Source of the DNA: Cenococcum geophilum 1.58
Lineage: Eukaryota; Ascomycota; Dothideomycetes; Gloniales; Gloniaceae
NCBI GenBank assembly: GCA_001692895.1
Contig: KV748217.1
Coordinates: 62,001 to 126,000, forward strand
Length of the DNA stretch: 64,000 nucleotides
Direction of reading: 5' to 3'
Shown: positions 1 to 10,431 of the stretch, in pieces
Layout: every line of letters starts with the position of its first letter
How positions within the stretch are numbered: position 1 is the first letter of the stretch
Position numbers and translations under genes: made by a program
The notes under the pieces: generated by a model
The model's input: only the letters and a program-made list of their open reading frames with translations
The model's database searches: none
What the model was told of the DNA's origin: nothing

Positions 1-531
1 TGTAAGGCTATAAAGGCTTACTAACTTGCTAGATGTATAGATAGAAGCAAGTAAAGAAACTTATATTAAAGGCAAAACGAATAGTATATAAATGTAAGGG
101 TTGTAGGCTTCCTTTATACCTACAGTGCTTTACCGACTTTTATTTAGCAGGCGATAATTAGGTAACTATTTTTAATCCTCTACTTCCTTAAGCCTCTAAT
201 ATTAAGGCTCTAAAGCTAATTAAGCTTTTACCGCAGCGTCTATCTTAGTCTTTTTTAACCCTTCTATACTGCCTTTAACCAAGCCTCTATACTAAATAAT
301 TGCTAACTAAACTGTTTAATTACCTGCAGCACCTAATATACCTTATTTAATGTATATAATATATCCTTCCTTATAACTTTAAGCTGGTCCTCTACTGGCT
401 TATCCTTATTAACGTTAGGAACGCGTATAAAGAGTATAAGTAGTAAGGATTTAGGGGACTCTAATGGAGGATTTTCCTATATAATTAGCAGCTAGCTAAT
501 AGAGGAAGGGTAAAAACGTACAACTATAACA
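1..531. repeat. RIP-mutated transposon remnant
   Basis: AT-rich sequence with many stops in all frames, unlike the coding DNA that starts at 532. On the + strand around 90-160 a short cysteine-pair pattern (CxxC, then a second Cys five residues on) can be read, possibly a zinc-ribbon tail of a transposase, but I cannot assign the family. Its right edge coincides with the premature end of the HET reading frame, so it probably inserted into or replaced the 3' part of that gene. Confidence 0.55.
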
Positions 532-2420
532 TTATATATGTGACGGGCTATCATCGCGACCACAGTCAGCAAAGAGTGTGATGTGTGTATTGGCGTAAAC
601 ACTCGCCATTCGTGACGATTCACTTTCCCAATCACCTGGCGAATCCTGGATGATGCATAGCGAATCCACCCAGAGATATTGTAGTCCCAACTTCTGTGTT
701 ACGCGGATGGCGTCCACAATTGAGGCTGGTAGCTCTTTAAAAGAGAACCATTCGTGCCTTGGTCCACATGTTTCACGCGTCGTCACCCATTTGGGCATTG
801 GGCCACCAACCCAACGATGGCTCAACGCAAGATATCGACTGAACTGTTCGGTGCCTCTATGGAGACGGATGGATTCGCCATCCGGGCTGCTCACATCGAT
901 AACTCTCGTGGGTAACGGAACGTCCTGCTCCTCAGGAGAAGTGTGTGCGGCTTTCGAAGTCCTATCTCGCCTGCAATGCTGGTGGCGGTCCTTGCAAGTC
1001 TCGAGCCAACTTTGAATGATCTTAATACTCGAACTTGAAAGCGGATCTGCATCAATGTCGACTCCTTGCTGGATTGACCATGGGACATCGTACGTTGAAT
1101 CTTTGCCTGAACCAAACTCCATAGGGACCGTGAGCGTGATGTCTATCCTTGATTTAGTTCCAGTTCTAAAAGGGGTTGAAACACGTTTTACCCACCACTT
1201 TGTGAGTATATGTTAACAAGCACTTCTGCGAGTGGTTCACAGGACCCACGGCATTTGGAAAAGTCCCGGGATACTCCTTGCTGGGAATAGTCACGGGATC
1301 GACATGAACAGCTTGCGGACAGTCTAAATTCCAGAGTGCGAAGGACATCAGGGTCAGTGCATGTTCCTATATGACCTTTATTGCCGTTTGAGATGCGAAT
1401 AATAACCTGGTAATCGTCACGGGGGTCAATCTTGGGATTTTCATTGAAGGCTGAGTAGATGATTCTGCAGAGTTCACACTGCCTGGCTGACTCACGCAAG
1501 AAATTTGATGAAGACCAATGCATGTATCCGCGGGGCCTGATAAGCTCTTTGAACGTGATGCCTGCACAAGTCTGGCAGAGCCCATCGGAATTGATGCTGA
1601 TGCTGTGCGGCTTTGGTCGCGGGAGAACATTTCTGTATTTCGGACTCTCCTCAAAATCCGGCATCACCAGTTCTGCTATCGAATCTGGTACTGCAGCTCG
1701 GGATGATTCATTATATGAGGAATCATCGGGGATGCTCCAGAGATCCAGTCGCCGTTTCTTAGAGGGTAACTGGAATACGTCTTCCTCAACCGCATTCGAA
1801 GGCACCTCGTCCTTATTCTCGCCGCCGGCTCCACGCCGTTGTTGCTCATGGCGAGTATGATCATCTTTTATCATTGCAAGGCCGCGTTCGCCTAGCTTTT
1901 CTCTCAGATACAGAGCAACAGGATCACTGCTACCTGAGCCGCCTTCCGCCCAGCAGAGCGGAGAGCAGTCAGGGCCTGTGTACACAGATGCTCCTGCCTC
2001 TACGAGTGCCTTCGCATGGCTAAGCTATCCACTGTTGGCTGCACAATGCAAAGGCGTAGGAAAAAGAGACCGGTAAAATCCCAACCGCGTGTGATCGAGA
2101 TTGGGCGCATGTTGCAGTAGAATTTCTAGTATACCCATGGCAGTCGCCCTTTCATTGTCGTCAAGATAGGAGTAGATTGCTCCCCGCCGCGGTTTGTCTT
2201 GCCCAAGCCCAGAAGCGGAAAGCCCGCGCATAGACCTACGGCGAGAGACTTGATGGCTGTGGAAGATCATGGAATCCTCGGACGCGCACGCTAGATGCAC
2301 AGGAGTCCATCCCTGGTCGTCTTCTTGGTTCACGCTCCGGAAATTCGCAAGGGATCGTGTTTGCGCAAAGTCATGGCGCCAGACGGCAATATGTAGAGGC
2401 GTCCAGTCACTAATAGTCAA
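532..2420 (-). pseudogene. ankyrin-HET domain protein, broken and 3'-truncated
   Basis: Two blocks are readable. The upstream block (about 2420-1985) has ankyrin-type repeats (TPLHIAVW, TPVHLACA, TPLHCAANSG). Downstream comes a HET region: a cysteine-bearing lead-in, then YLALSHRW near 835-815 and YLWVDSLCIIQ near 670-640, the classic HET core. HET proteins trigger non-self recognition and cell death on hyphal fusion between unlike strains; that role here is inference. Damage: an in-frame TAG at 2025-2027 sits where CAG (Gln) fits, a C-to-T change at CpA, and the frame resumes directly after it. The frame ends at 532 exactly where the AT-rich remnant starts, so the C-terminal part is missing. 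A roughly 50-bp intron near 1157-1208 (acceptor CCTTTTAG) would join the two HET parts. No good ATG lies upstream of 2420; an in-frame TGA is found there, so the true 5' end is unknown. Confidence 0.75.
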
Positions 2421-3098
2421 GTACTGTCAGCATGCTGCCCCTCAATTTCCTGGAATGCCGGTTCGGACCTAGGGTAATTCGCCTGGTAGCTGGACATATT
2501 CGGCGGATGGGAAGTTCTCCAACCTAGTTCTTCATCCAATTACTAGCGTAAATGTAGGATTCCAGGCAGACAACAGTCTCTCCAAGGAGCAATCTACCCG
2601 GAGGGCAATCTCAGTCAGGAGGGAACATGTTGGCGCTAGAACTACGGTGTGGCTGCTCTCGCCTTGGCTTTCCTCTAGCACCGCCTTCCATGCCTATCCG
2701 GTATATATCGCGCACGCATCCTGCTACCTATCCTGCCAATTGGGGGGACAAAACTCACTAGACATCTTGCAAGCTTCATTTTATTGATACACTCTTGTTG
2801 GGCTATTCCCATACGAAATACTTAATACTTCACTGCAAGTGCTGGACAATAAGGCTGAGAAATCAGCTAGGGCGGAATAGGACTAGCCAGCCCGTTCTTT
2901 GAGCGTCTGTACTGTGTAAGGCCTCTTGGTTAGCCGGAAGCTCCATATCTGGTAGTGGCTGCGCTAGAATGGCTGACCGGAAACTTTAGGTAATATTCAA
3001 GACCATGCTCCTCTTTCTCGGCACTTTCGCCATTGGAGCCATTGGATATCGGGTTTGTTGGGGCTGCATGGAATGAGTCGTTATATGAATATATTGCT
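2421..3098. other. intergenic, no gene seen
   Basis: Normal base composition, little sign of RIP. It may hold upstream exons or the promoter of the ankyrin-HET gene, but no start or splice site could be supported. The 78-codon reading frame at 2930-3166 (minus) has no recognisable domain and runs into the inverted repeat arm. Confidence 0.5.
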
Positions 3099-3178
3099 AG
3101 TACGGAGGACTGCGCAAAAAGAGATTTCTCCTTCCTTTTTCGGATAAGCGCGTTTTTGAGCGCCAAGACCTCACCAAA
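3099..3178 (+). repeat. left inverted repeat arm
   Basis: Begins AGTACGGAGGACTGCGCAAA and pairs, at roughly 80% by eye, with the reverse complement of about 5238-5317. Similarity stops at a CACCAAA motif. No clear TA target duplication could be fixed at the outer edge. Confidence 0.65.
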
Positions 3179-5237
3179 ATTGACTCAATTAACTTGATTA
3201 AAGCTTTTAATACTAATATATCATCTATATAGCTTCTAAATCGTAGTGTTTTACCGTTTAATGTTCACGTGATTAATCTCGTTCCACCGCACCTTATATT
3301 CTATAGGCTTTCGAGGTTTTCGAGGCCTTAATTGCCTCTACTGCTCTTAGCTCCCTACTTAGCTCTCTACCCATTTAACTACCTAATTACAACCATCTCT
3401 TTGAAGTCTTTAATTATAGAGCTATTAATCTGCAATTAAGCCAGGGCCTTGGGTGTCTTAACGTCAATTTAGAACGACTATATTAACTAATTTTTGCCAC
3501 TCTTCCTCAGTAATTTCCTTAATCTCCTCACGGCTCTATACAAGAAGGAAGAATTATAGATAGGCGTTAGGTAGACTGTAGTAATTACGCAATATATCGT
3601 AGCCCATTTAAAGCACCCTAACGATCATAGGAAGCTTATAATTAGCTTCCTTACGGAGCTACTTCCGGCTTCACTGCGTTTCTTCTGCTCCCTCTCTATA
3701 ATCGTTGCCTCCTTTAAGTTCTATAATCTTCTTAATATAGCAAGGGATCCTCTTAATCCACTGCTAAATTCGCCACTGCTTAAGATCTTGCCAAGCACTA
3801 AGCCAGGCCTTCTCTGCAGCTATATAGGAGGTAAGTGGGCCCTTTTTTATAGTAGCCTGTTTCAAATAGCCCCAGTAGGGCTTAATTATATTTAGATTAG
3901 GCGAATTACCTAGCTAAAGAAGACGCTGAATATCGTAGGCGTTAAAGTAGGTTTAGTAAATCTTTGCAATATAAGAAGTAGCCTTATCTTCTTATATAAT
4001 TGTATTAGGATTTAAGCACGTAAGGCTCTAGGCGAATAGAAGAAGTTTTAGTATTAAGATATTTATTAAATATTACTACTAGTTAATTCTACCTCCATCT
4101 AATTAAGTAAAAGCTCCGTATAATATTATAAACTTCTATTTAGCAGGTGCTCCGGGTATACGCCTTTTATAACATAGCTCGTATATATTCCTTTTAATAG
4201 CTTAATTCTTCTCCTAGGCCTTACGCGCCTTTAGCTCTAAAGCTTTATACCAGATCTTAATAATAGATTTTAATTCTTTAAATTCCTTCTTTATTTAAGG
4301 CTTCCAAATATAATAAGGGCCTTTAAAGTCGTATATAAAGTAACCCCAAAACATAAACTTAGAGTGCCCTTTCCACCATTCTTATACGCAGCTGCGTACG
4401 CAGGCCTCATAAGGACGTCGCTATACTTAATAGCCCCCTTAACAGTGGCCCAAAACAATACTTATCTCATCCAACCAAATTACAGCCTTCCAATCTTCTA
4501 ACGTCTAGTGGCGGTAGGCCAATGTAAATTTATATCGTTTATTCCTTATAGCTAGAGTTAATCTAGGCTTCCTTATTAGCTTTATTTTACGAAAGCCGTG
4601 CCTTTTAAGTATAATTTAAACGGCTAATAGTAAGAGGCCTATTTCGCGAGCGATCCTTCTAGTGCTTTTTTCACGCCTATAACGATCGTATATAACGGCG
4701 TTAACGACTCTCTACTTAAGATTAGGGGTAATCTTTTTCTTATACCCCCGGCGGGGCTTATCTTTAAAGTAGTTATTAAGGAGGACCCAATCTACACGCC
4801 AGCCATTCTCTACCGCCTTTTTTAGTAGGTTGCTAATATGTTTGGTGCTAATTCCGGTAACTTAAGTAATTACTTTTAGGGGGGTACCTAGTGCCCGCAT
4901 TACTACGGCCTGTGCTCTTATTGCAAGGCCATAGTAAGGCATCTTAGGCTTAAAAAAAGGCAGAAGGTGTATATAGAGGACATTACAAGCGATTAAGTAA
5001 ATAGATTATATCAAAAAGTCGGTATAGAGTTGCTTTTTACGACCTTAAAGTCAAAAAGTTAATATATGTTGGTAGGGGGGGGTACTTGGGCAGTCTCTTT
5101 GAGCTCAGCGACGTGTCACGTGACAGCGCGCGGGCCATCGTGTAGATATCTTCTCGGGGCCTTCGAGCCCCTGAGATTCTTCCTCATAGAGTATCATATG
5201 TATCATTCCATCAGCCTGCTCAGTGCCCTGACAATAT

Positions 5238-5317
5238 ATTTGGTGTGGTCTTGGCACCAAAACAACGCTTTTCCCAAAAAGGAAAGAGAAATATCTTTTT
5301 GCGCAGTCCTCCGTACT
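5238..5317 (-). repeat. right inverted repeat arm
   Basis: Reverse complement of the arm at 3099-3178, with the same GTACGGAGGACTGCGCAAAA outer end. Together they frame the degraded Tc1-like core. Confidence 0.65.
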
Positions 5318-5927
5318 GTTTAACTGTATTAGGTGCTGAAGCTCGGGTATGTTACTCTCATATACTGATAGAGGCACACAACAAATGTAGGACCATTTGT
5401 TTAGTCTTTGCTATGCTATGTAGAAATTGGACGAGCGTCTGAGGATCTTCGAGGCTGGTTATACAAAGAGATTTGCACGCTTAAGTACCTGAAGCCATTT
5501 AAGGCGGCATAACTAGAAGACTAAATGTCAAGTGTGTTCCTTAACCGCGCATATCGTAAAGTGACAAAACAGATATCTATGCGGAATTCATATAAAAGAT
5601 CATATATCCACACATTATTTTGGGATGTCTACTATAAACACATACGACGTATCGAACATACATGATTTCGTGAACCACCCAACATGACGCGCGGCACCAC
5701 GCTTCCCACGCCGGTTTTATATCCACCAAAATCGCCATAAGAAAATGCTCATAAATGTTCTCAGCTCGTCTTCATGACGCCCGAATCCTCTAAAACCCAA
5801 TATCATACAGAAACGCCGCGCCGAATCATGGATACCAAGGTATTTTCGAAAGCAAGCGTCCCGGGCCAGCGCCTCCCAGCCAACGAGACCGAAGTAATCT
5901 AGAGCAGCAGCGATTTATTTCCACTGC
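5318..5927. other. intergenic, no gene seen
   Basis: Sequence between the transposon end and the 3' end of the conserved hypothetical gene. It should contain that gene's 3' UTR and terminator; no conserved signal recognised. Confidence 0.5.
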
Positions 5928-7476
5928 TCACATCAATCCGCCCAGCACCACCTTCCCCACCCCGGCAACTTCGCTCTTCGCCCCGCTCCTACTCGCGTCC
6001 TCGAACTCCCTGACCACGCCCGCGAGAATGATCTTGCGCACCCGCGCATCAGCCTTCGCGAACAAATCTCCAACACCCGCAACACACGCGTCCGGCGAGT
6101 TGATCAGGCTCATGACCTTGGTGTAGCAGTCGATCAGCACATCGCACAGCGTCGTGAATGTCTCGAAGAAATCCGGGTCGAACGGCAGAGAGGGGGTCAG
6201 CAGGTGTGTGTACTCCTCGCCCGGAAGGAGGTCATGCTCAGACGCCGGGAACGAAAAGGACGGGCCGGCTGCTTCGATGGTGGAGGCCGGGTCCGGGGCC
6301 GGAAGGCCGAGGTCGGTGGCTGCGGATGAGCGTCGGCCCTTTCCGCCTGCGGCGTGCGTGGCACGCTTGAACATCTGCGGTATTCGGCCACGGGAAAGAG
6401 AGGAGGATGAGCTTCCATCTGGTGGGTGGATGGACTGGTATGTTTCGAATTCTAGGAGCAGCGCGTTCAGCGCGCGGAGGTACTCGATGGGGGTCTGCGA
6501 GTTTAGGTCGAGGATGGTGGGGAGCGAGAAGCCGAGGAGGAGGTAGTTCGTCGCGCGGCGGGAGAGCTTGCGCTGATCGAAGTAAGAGAGTTTGGAAAGG
6601 TCCGACTTGCTGAAGAGGAGGGTGTTGAACCAGTAAATACGGCCTTCATGACTATCGTCAGTGGATTAGCATGTATATTCTGTTGTGGTGAAGCCGGTGT
6701 ACTAACGCTTTGCGGAGATAGTCCAGGGTTGATATCCGTTTCGATGCCATTTCATGTATGTGCTGGAAAACCACACCGGGGTTGTGTGACCCACTCGCTG
6801 TCGGGCCAATTGCAATTGGAGCAGGAGGGCCCAGAGTGCCGGAGAACTGGCCATAATTGATTTGTTGAGCTTGAAGCTGCTTCTGAGACGGAGGGTATCT
6901 CAGCGGTACAGACATGCCGAATGGCGTTTTGGGTGGTTCTACTGCCGAGAGCGGAGCTTTGGAGAAGGCAGCTGGTCCCCCTCCGCCTTCAGGGGGCTTC
7001 ATGTTTTCCGCCGACTTCTGCCTCCTTGAGAATGTGGCGATGGAGAGGGAGGGTCTGGAGGCATTTGAGGCGGGACCCTTTTCGGGGGAGAAGGAGAGTG
7101 CCAGGGTGGCGGTGGAGGAGGTCTTCTTATGGGAAGACGAGGAGGTCGAGGTGGTGCGTAGGGAGGCGGATCGCCGTAAACTCGAGCCGAAGTCCGTCAC
7201 CGAAGAGGATAAGCTGTGACGCGAAGAAGCAGGCTTGCGTCGAGGAGGAGAGAATGAGGCGTTGCTAGCGTGCCCGTTATTTAGAATTGGAGCGGTGGTG
7301 GTGGGATTCACTTTGGGGATTGCAGGTTGCACAGGTTGCGCAGATTGCGTGGGTTGCGTGGAGGGGGTGGAATTCGTGGAGGTCGTCCCCTTATTTCGAG
7401 CCCCGCCGAAGAGGGAACCCTTCCTTGCGAAAATCCCGCCGCCATGCAGGTGCTGCGAAGAGGTCGAGTCTGGCAT
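5928..7476 (-). CDS. conserved fungal protein of unknown function
   Basis: Two exons: 7476-6707 and 6651-5928, joined across a 55-bp intron (donor GTTAGT, acceptor ATAG) that restores the frame RKAHEGRIYWFNTLLF. The product is about 497 aa. The first ~190 residues are low-complexity, rich in Ser, Thr and Pro, with basic patches (RRKPASSRHSLSSSV), so probably disordered and phosphorylated. The rest is more globular: SKRISTLDYLRKAHEGRIYW near 235-265, a predicted helical segment ending ALNALLLEFETYQ, a short Ser-rich linker, then a C-terminal helical region (FFETFTTLCDVLIDCYTKVMSL). No signal peptide or membrane segment is evident. I do not recognise a named family; the conserved-looking C-terminal half and clean splicing argue for a real gene. 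It is transcribed divergently from the cytidylyltransferase gene. Confidence 0.82.
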
Positions 7477-8157
7477 GATCCCTCTTGGCTGTCTTCAGCT
7501 AGCTTCCGCTTCTGCGACAGCGGCCAGGGGCTTCTGACAAGTGGCAGGACGGAGCGTGTAGGGGCTGAAGGGCGCCAGCTACCGCTGCAGGGATAGGCTT
7601 GGGGATGGAGACGATGGCGATGGGGGAGATGGTGGCAGCAATTGAGGTTGAGGGCTGACGGGCGCGGGCCCAATAAAGCAGTGGTCGCTGAACTTGCAAT
7701 TCTCCTATCATTCCAGTTAGGCCTAAAAAGCAAAGCGCGCGACAGCTGGAACCATGCGCTGCTGAAGAGCGCCTTTTGGCCATGATGCAGGAACGAGGAA
7801 AGCCCCCGGCGAACCCTTGAAGGCCGAGGTGAAGCCCTTGTGCGCGTCGCAACGGCTGCCCCGCTCCAACATGCACCCTTGTCGCCCTTTTGCAGCCGTT
7901 TCTGTCCGCCACGGTCACCAGGAAGCAGCCCGCAGTGCGACGTCCTCCACGTGTTGAGGTTGGACAAGACGCTGATCGACTGCCGCATCGCCCCAACACC
8001 GCCTGACACTCTGCCTATGACATCGCGAACGGAGAATTTTCTCTGACGCCCTCCCACCTCAGCCTTTGAATGCACCAAGGACATCCTCGCTGCCGTCCAA
8101 GCAACCTCCAATATATCACCTCACCGCCCAGTGTCCCTCCAAACAATTCCCGCAGCG
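7477..8157. promoter_or_regulatory. shared divergent promoter region
   Basis: 680 bp between two start codons pointing away from each other. It must carry the 5' UTRs and promoters of both genes. No specific binding site is claimed. Long open frames across it (for example 7499-7999 minus) have no domain content and look like GC-rich chance frames. Confidence 0.6.
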
Positions 8158-9882
8158 ATGCTCCGCAGACAGAGTGCAAAGGTACCTCCGCCACCTCGGG
8201 CGCCCGTCGACGACATCTCTGGTATTGGGGCGTTGACACTTGTGCGTAGGGAGAGTGGATCCCTTCACCCGGTCAATGGCCCGTTGACCCCCAGGAAGAC
8301 GTGGAAGTCTCCAACGACCGCATATGGATCGATGGGTGCTTTGACTTTAGTCATCACGGTAATACCAGTCTTACCACCACAAAAACCTCCAAACACGAGG
8401 TGTACTGACACGCTGCTATCGCAGGCCATGCCGGGGCGATGCTGCAAGCTCGCCAACTGGGCACGGAACTGCTCGTCGGCATCCACTCAGATGAAGCAAT
8501 CCTCGAGAACAAAGGGCCCACGGTCATGACGCTGAAGGAACGGTTAGCATATTATATTCCGCACGGCCTTGAAACATTAACACCGCTGACTTTGGGACCA
8601 CAGAGTTAATGCCGTTGAAGCTTGCCGCTGGGTCACCAAATCTATCTCTCACGCTCCCTACGTTACCTCCCTCCCCTGGATATCCCATTATGGCTGCCAA
8701 TACGTCGTTCACGGCGATGACATTACCTCTGACAGCAGCGGCGAAGACTGCTATCGCTTTGTCAAAGCAGCTGACCGCTTCAAGGTTGTGAAGCGTACGC
8801 CCGGCATATCGACTACCGACCTTGTGGGACGAATGCTATTATGCACCAAAACGCACTTTATACACTCCCTCGAGAAGATGCTCGCTGGAGAAGAGGGACC
8901 CGGCAGCGAGGAAGAGCGTAAGAAGACTGGCGAAGCCATGAAGCAGCGGATCAAGGACTATGCCACGGATTCTACCGGCCTCGCTCCCGGCTCGGAAGTG
9001 TGGTACTGGCACGCCTCGAGGTCAGCCAAAGAGCGCAGAACCACGCAGACATCTTCCCACAATCGTCGCCATAGCCACGGCCATAGCCACGGCCACCACC
9101 GCTCCGGCTCTAACCCTGTGAAGGAAGAAAAGGGCACCTTCGCGCAGCTCGCCTCCGGCACTGGCGCTAGGCCTGGCCAATCCGTTGTCTACGTCGACGG
9201 TGGCTTCGACCTCTTCTCGTCTGGCCACATTGAGTTTCTGCGCCTGGTTACAGAAGCCGAGGAGGAAGCAGGACGTCAACGCGGCTGGTACACTGAAGAA
9301 GCCAAGGCAGAGAGAATAGCACAAACCGGGTCGGATTACGGCCCTGTCTTCCTCATTGCCGGCATCCACGACGATGATGTTATCAACCACTGGAAAGGCA
9401 TAAACTACCCGATCATGAACATCTTCGAGCGTGGGCTCTGCGTGCTGCAATGCAAGGTACCTCACCTCTCCCAAATGTGTCAAGTAGCTTCAGACAGTTA
9501 ACTTTGTTGATAGTACGTTCACACCGTTATCTTCGGCACGCCATTCTCCCTTTCCCATGCCTTCCTTGTCACCCTGCCCTATGGAACCCCCAACGCTGTC
9601 TACCACGGCGTCACCTCCTTCATGCCCCTGACCTATGATCCCTACGCGCCAGCCAAAGCTATGGGTATCTACCGCGAGATCGCGAACCACGAATTCCAGA
9701 ATGTGAACGCTGGGCACATTGTGGAGCGGATCATGAAAGGACGGGCGATGTACGAGGCGAGGCAGCGGTTGAAGGGCGAGAAGGGGATGGGTGAAGAGGC
9801 TGTGCGAAGGAAGGAGGAAATGGAGCGGGAGGCGGAGAGGGAGAAGAGGAGGAGGGAGGTTGAGGGCCAGTTTGGATTGTGA
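8158..9882 (+). CDS. ECT1: ethanolamine-phosphate cytidylyltransferase
   Basis: Five exons: 8158-8181, 8250-8358, 8425-8542, 8604-9456 and 9514-9882 (1,473 nt, 490 aa); every junction is GT-AG and keeps frame. The enzyme makes CDP-ethanolamine from CTP and phosphoethanolamine, the rate-setting step of the Kennedy route to phosphatidylethanolamine. Family features: two cytidylyltransferase domains. The first has IDGCFDFSHHGHAGAM with HxGH at residues 43-46, and RTPGIS at 148-153. The second has VYVDGGFDLFSSGHIEFL (SSGH at 289-292; the first His of HxGH is Ser, as I recall for this domain in fungi) followed by GIHDDDVINHWKG. A His/Gly/Ser-rich linker (RRHSHGHSHGHHRSGS) precedes domain 2, and the C-terminus is a charged Glu/Arg helix. 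Length fits fungal homologues. The eight-codon first exon is the least certain part. Confidence 0.93.
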
Positions 9883-10431
9883 TGAGGATACGCTATTCAG
9901 GCTGGGCTAGTTTTAGGTTGGGGAGATCATGCTCCTCTCAGGCCTATTGGTTTGGATCGAAGAAGTTACTCAGCGAGCGAGCAAGTGGGTAGTCCATTAT
10001 ACAATGATTGTGCTTCCCGATTTCTTAGAACTCATGGGATAGGAGCTCTCCCATTTTCTAAGCCCCTGTTTGTGGCCGCCTCTCATCCAAATCCGTTTCG
10101 TCTTTTTCATTGGCTCAATTAGATTTACCTATACGGCCTTTAATTGCAATCTTGCTTCTCAATTATTCTATCAATTTTATCCCATGCACTATTGATAAAG
10201 GCATAAACATGAGGAGCTATTCGTTTGGTTCTCGTTATGCTACGTGGGTTTTGGATAAGAGTGTGAAGTACTTCAGAACCAACATACTGATATCTTAAAA
10301 CAGGGCCTTCGACATAAATCCGCAAATACTAAAACGCCAGAAGCCCCACACCAAAATAACCCCTTCCTCTAACTTAAAAATCGCCTAAGTTCCAACCCAA
10401 CCACTCAAAATTTCATCCTCACCGCTGCTCC
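9883..10431. other. convergent intergenic region
   Basis: Lies between the 3' ends of the cytidylyltransferase (plus) and the P450 fusion (minus), so it holds both 3' UTRs. No gene or repeat seen. Confidence 0.6.

Larger units (their letters stand above)
3099..5317 (-). mobile_element. Tc1/mariner-like element, RIP-degraded
   Basis: The minus strand between about 4960 and 3830 reads as a fungal Tc1-type DDE transposase full of stops. Recognisable parts in order: IWLDEISIVLG near 4485-4455, KFMFWGYF followed by KGPYYIWKP near 4355-4290, an EDKA motif where EDGAPAH is usual (near 3990), and LGNSPNLNIIKPYW near 3920-3875, the usual PDLNxIE block with D-to-N and E-to-K changes typical of G-to-A mutation. 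The protein is dead. The degraded core (about 3180-5055) lies between roughly 80-bp imperfect inverted repeats, taken here as the element ends, although the arms are much less mutated than the core. Confidence 0.75.

Noticed and set aside
3099..5317. Genes at 5066-5323 and 5105-5377
   Set aside because: Both frames run across the inverted repeat arm and have no recognisable domain.
7499..7999. Long minus frame upstream of the conserved hypothetical gene
   Set aside because: GC-rich chance frame in the divergent promoter; no domain and it overlaps the gene's presumed 5' UTR.
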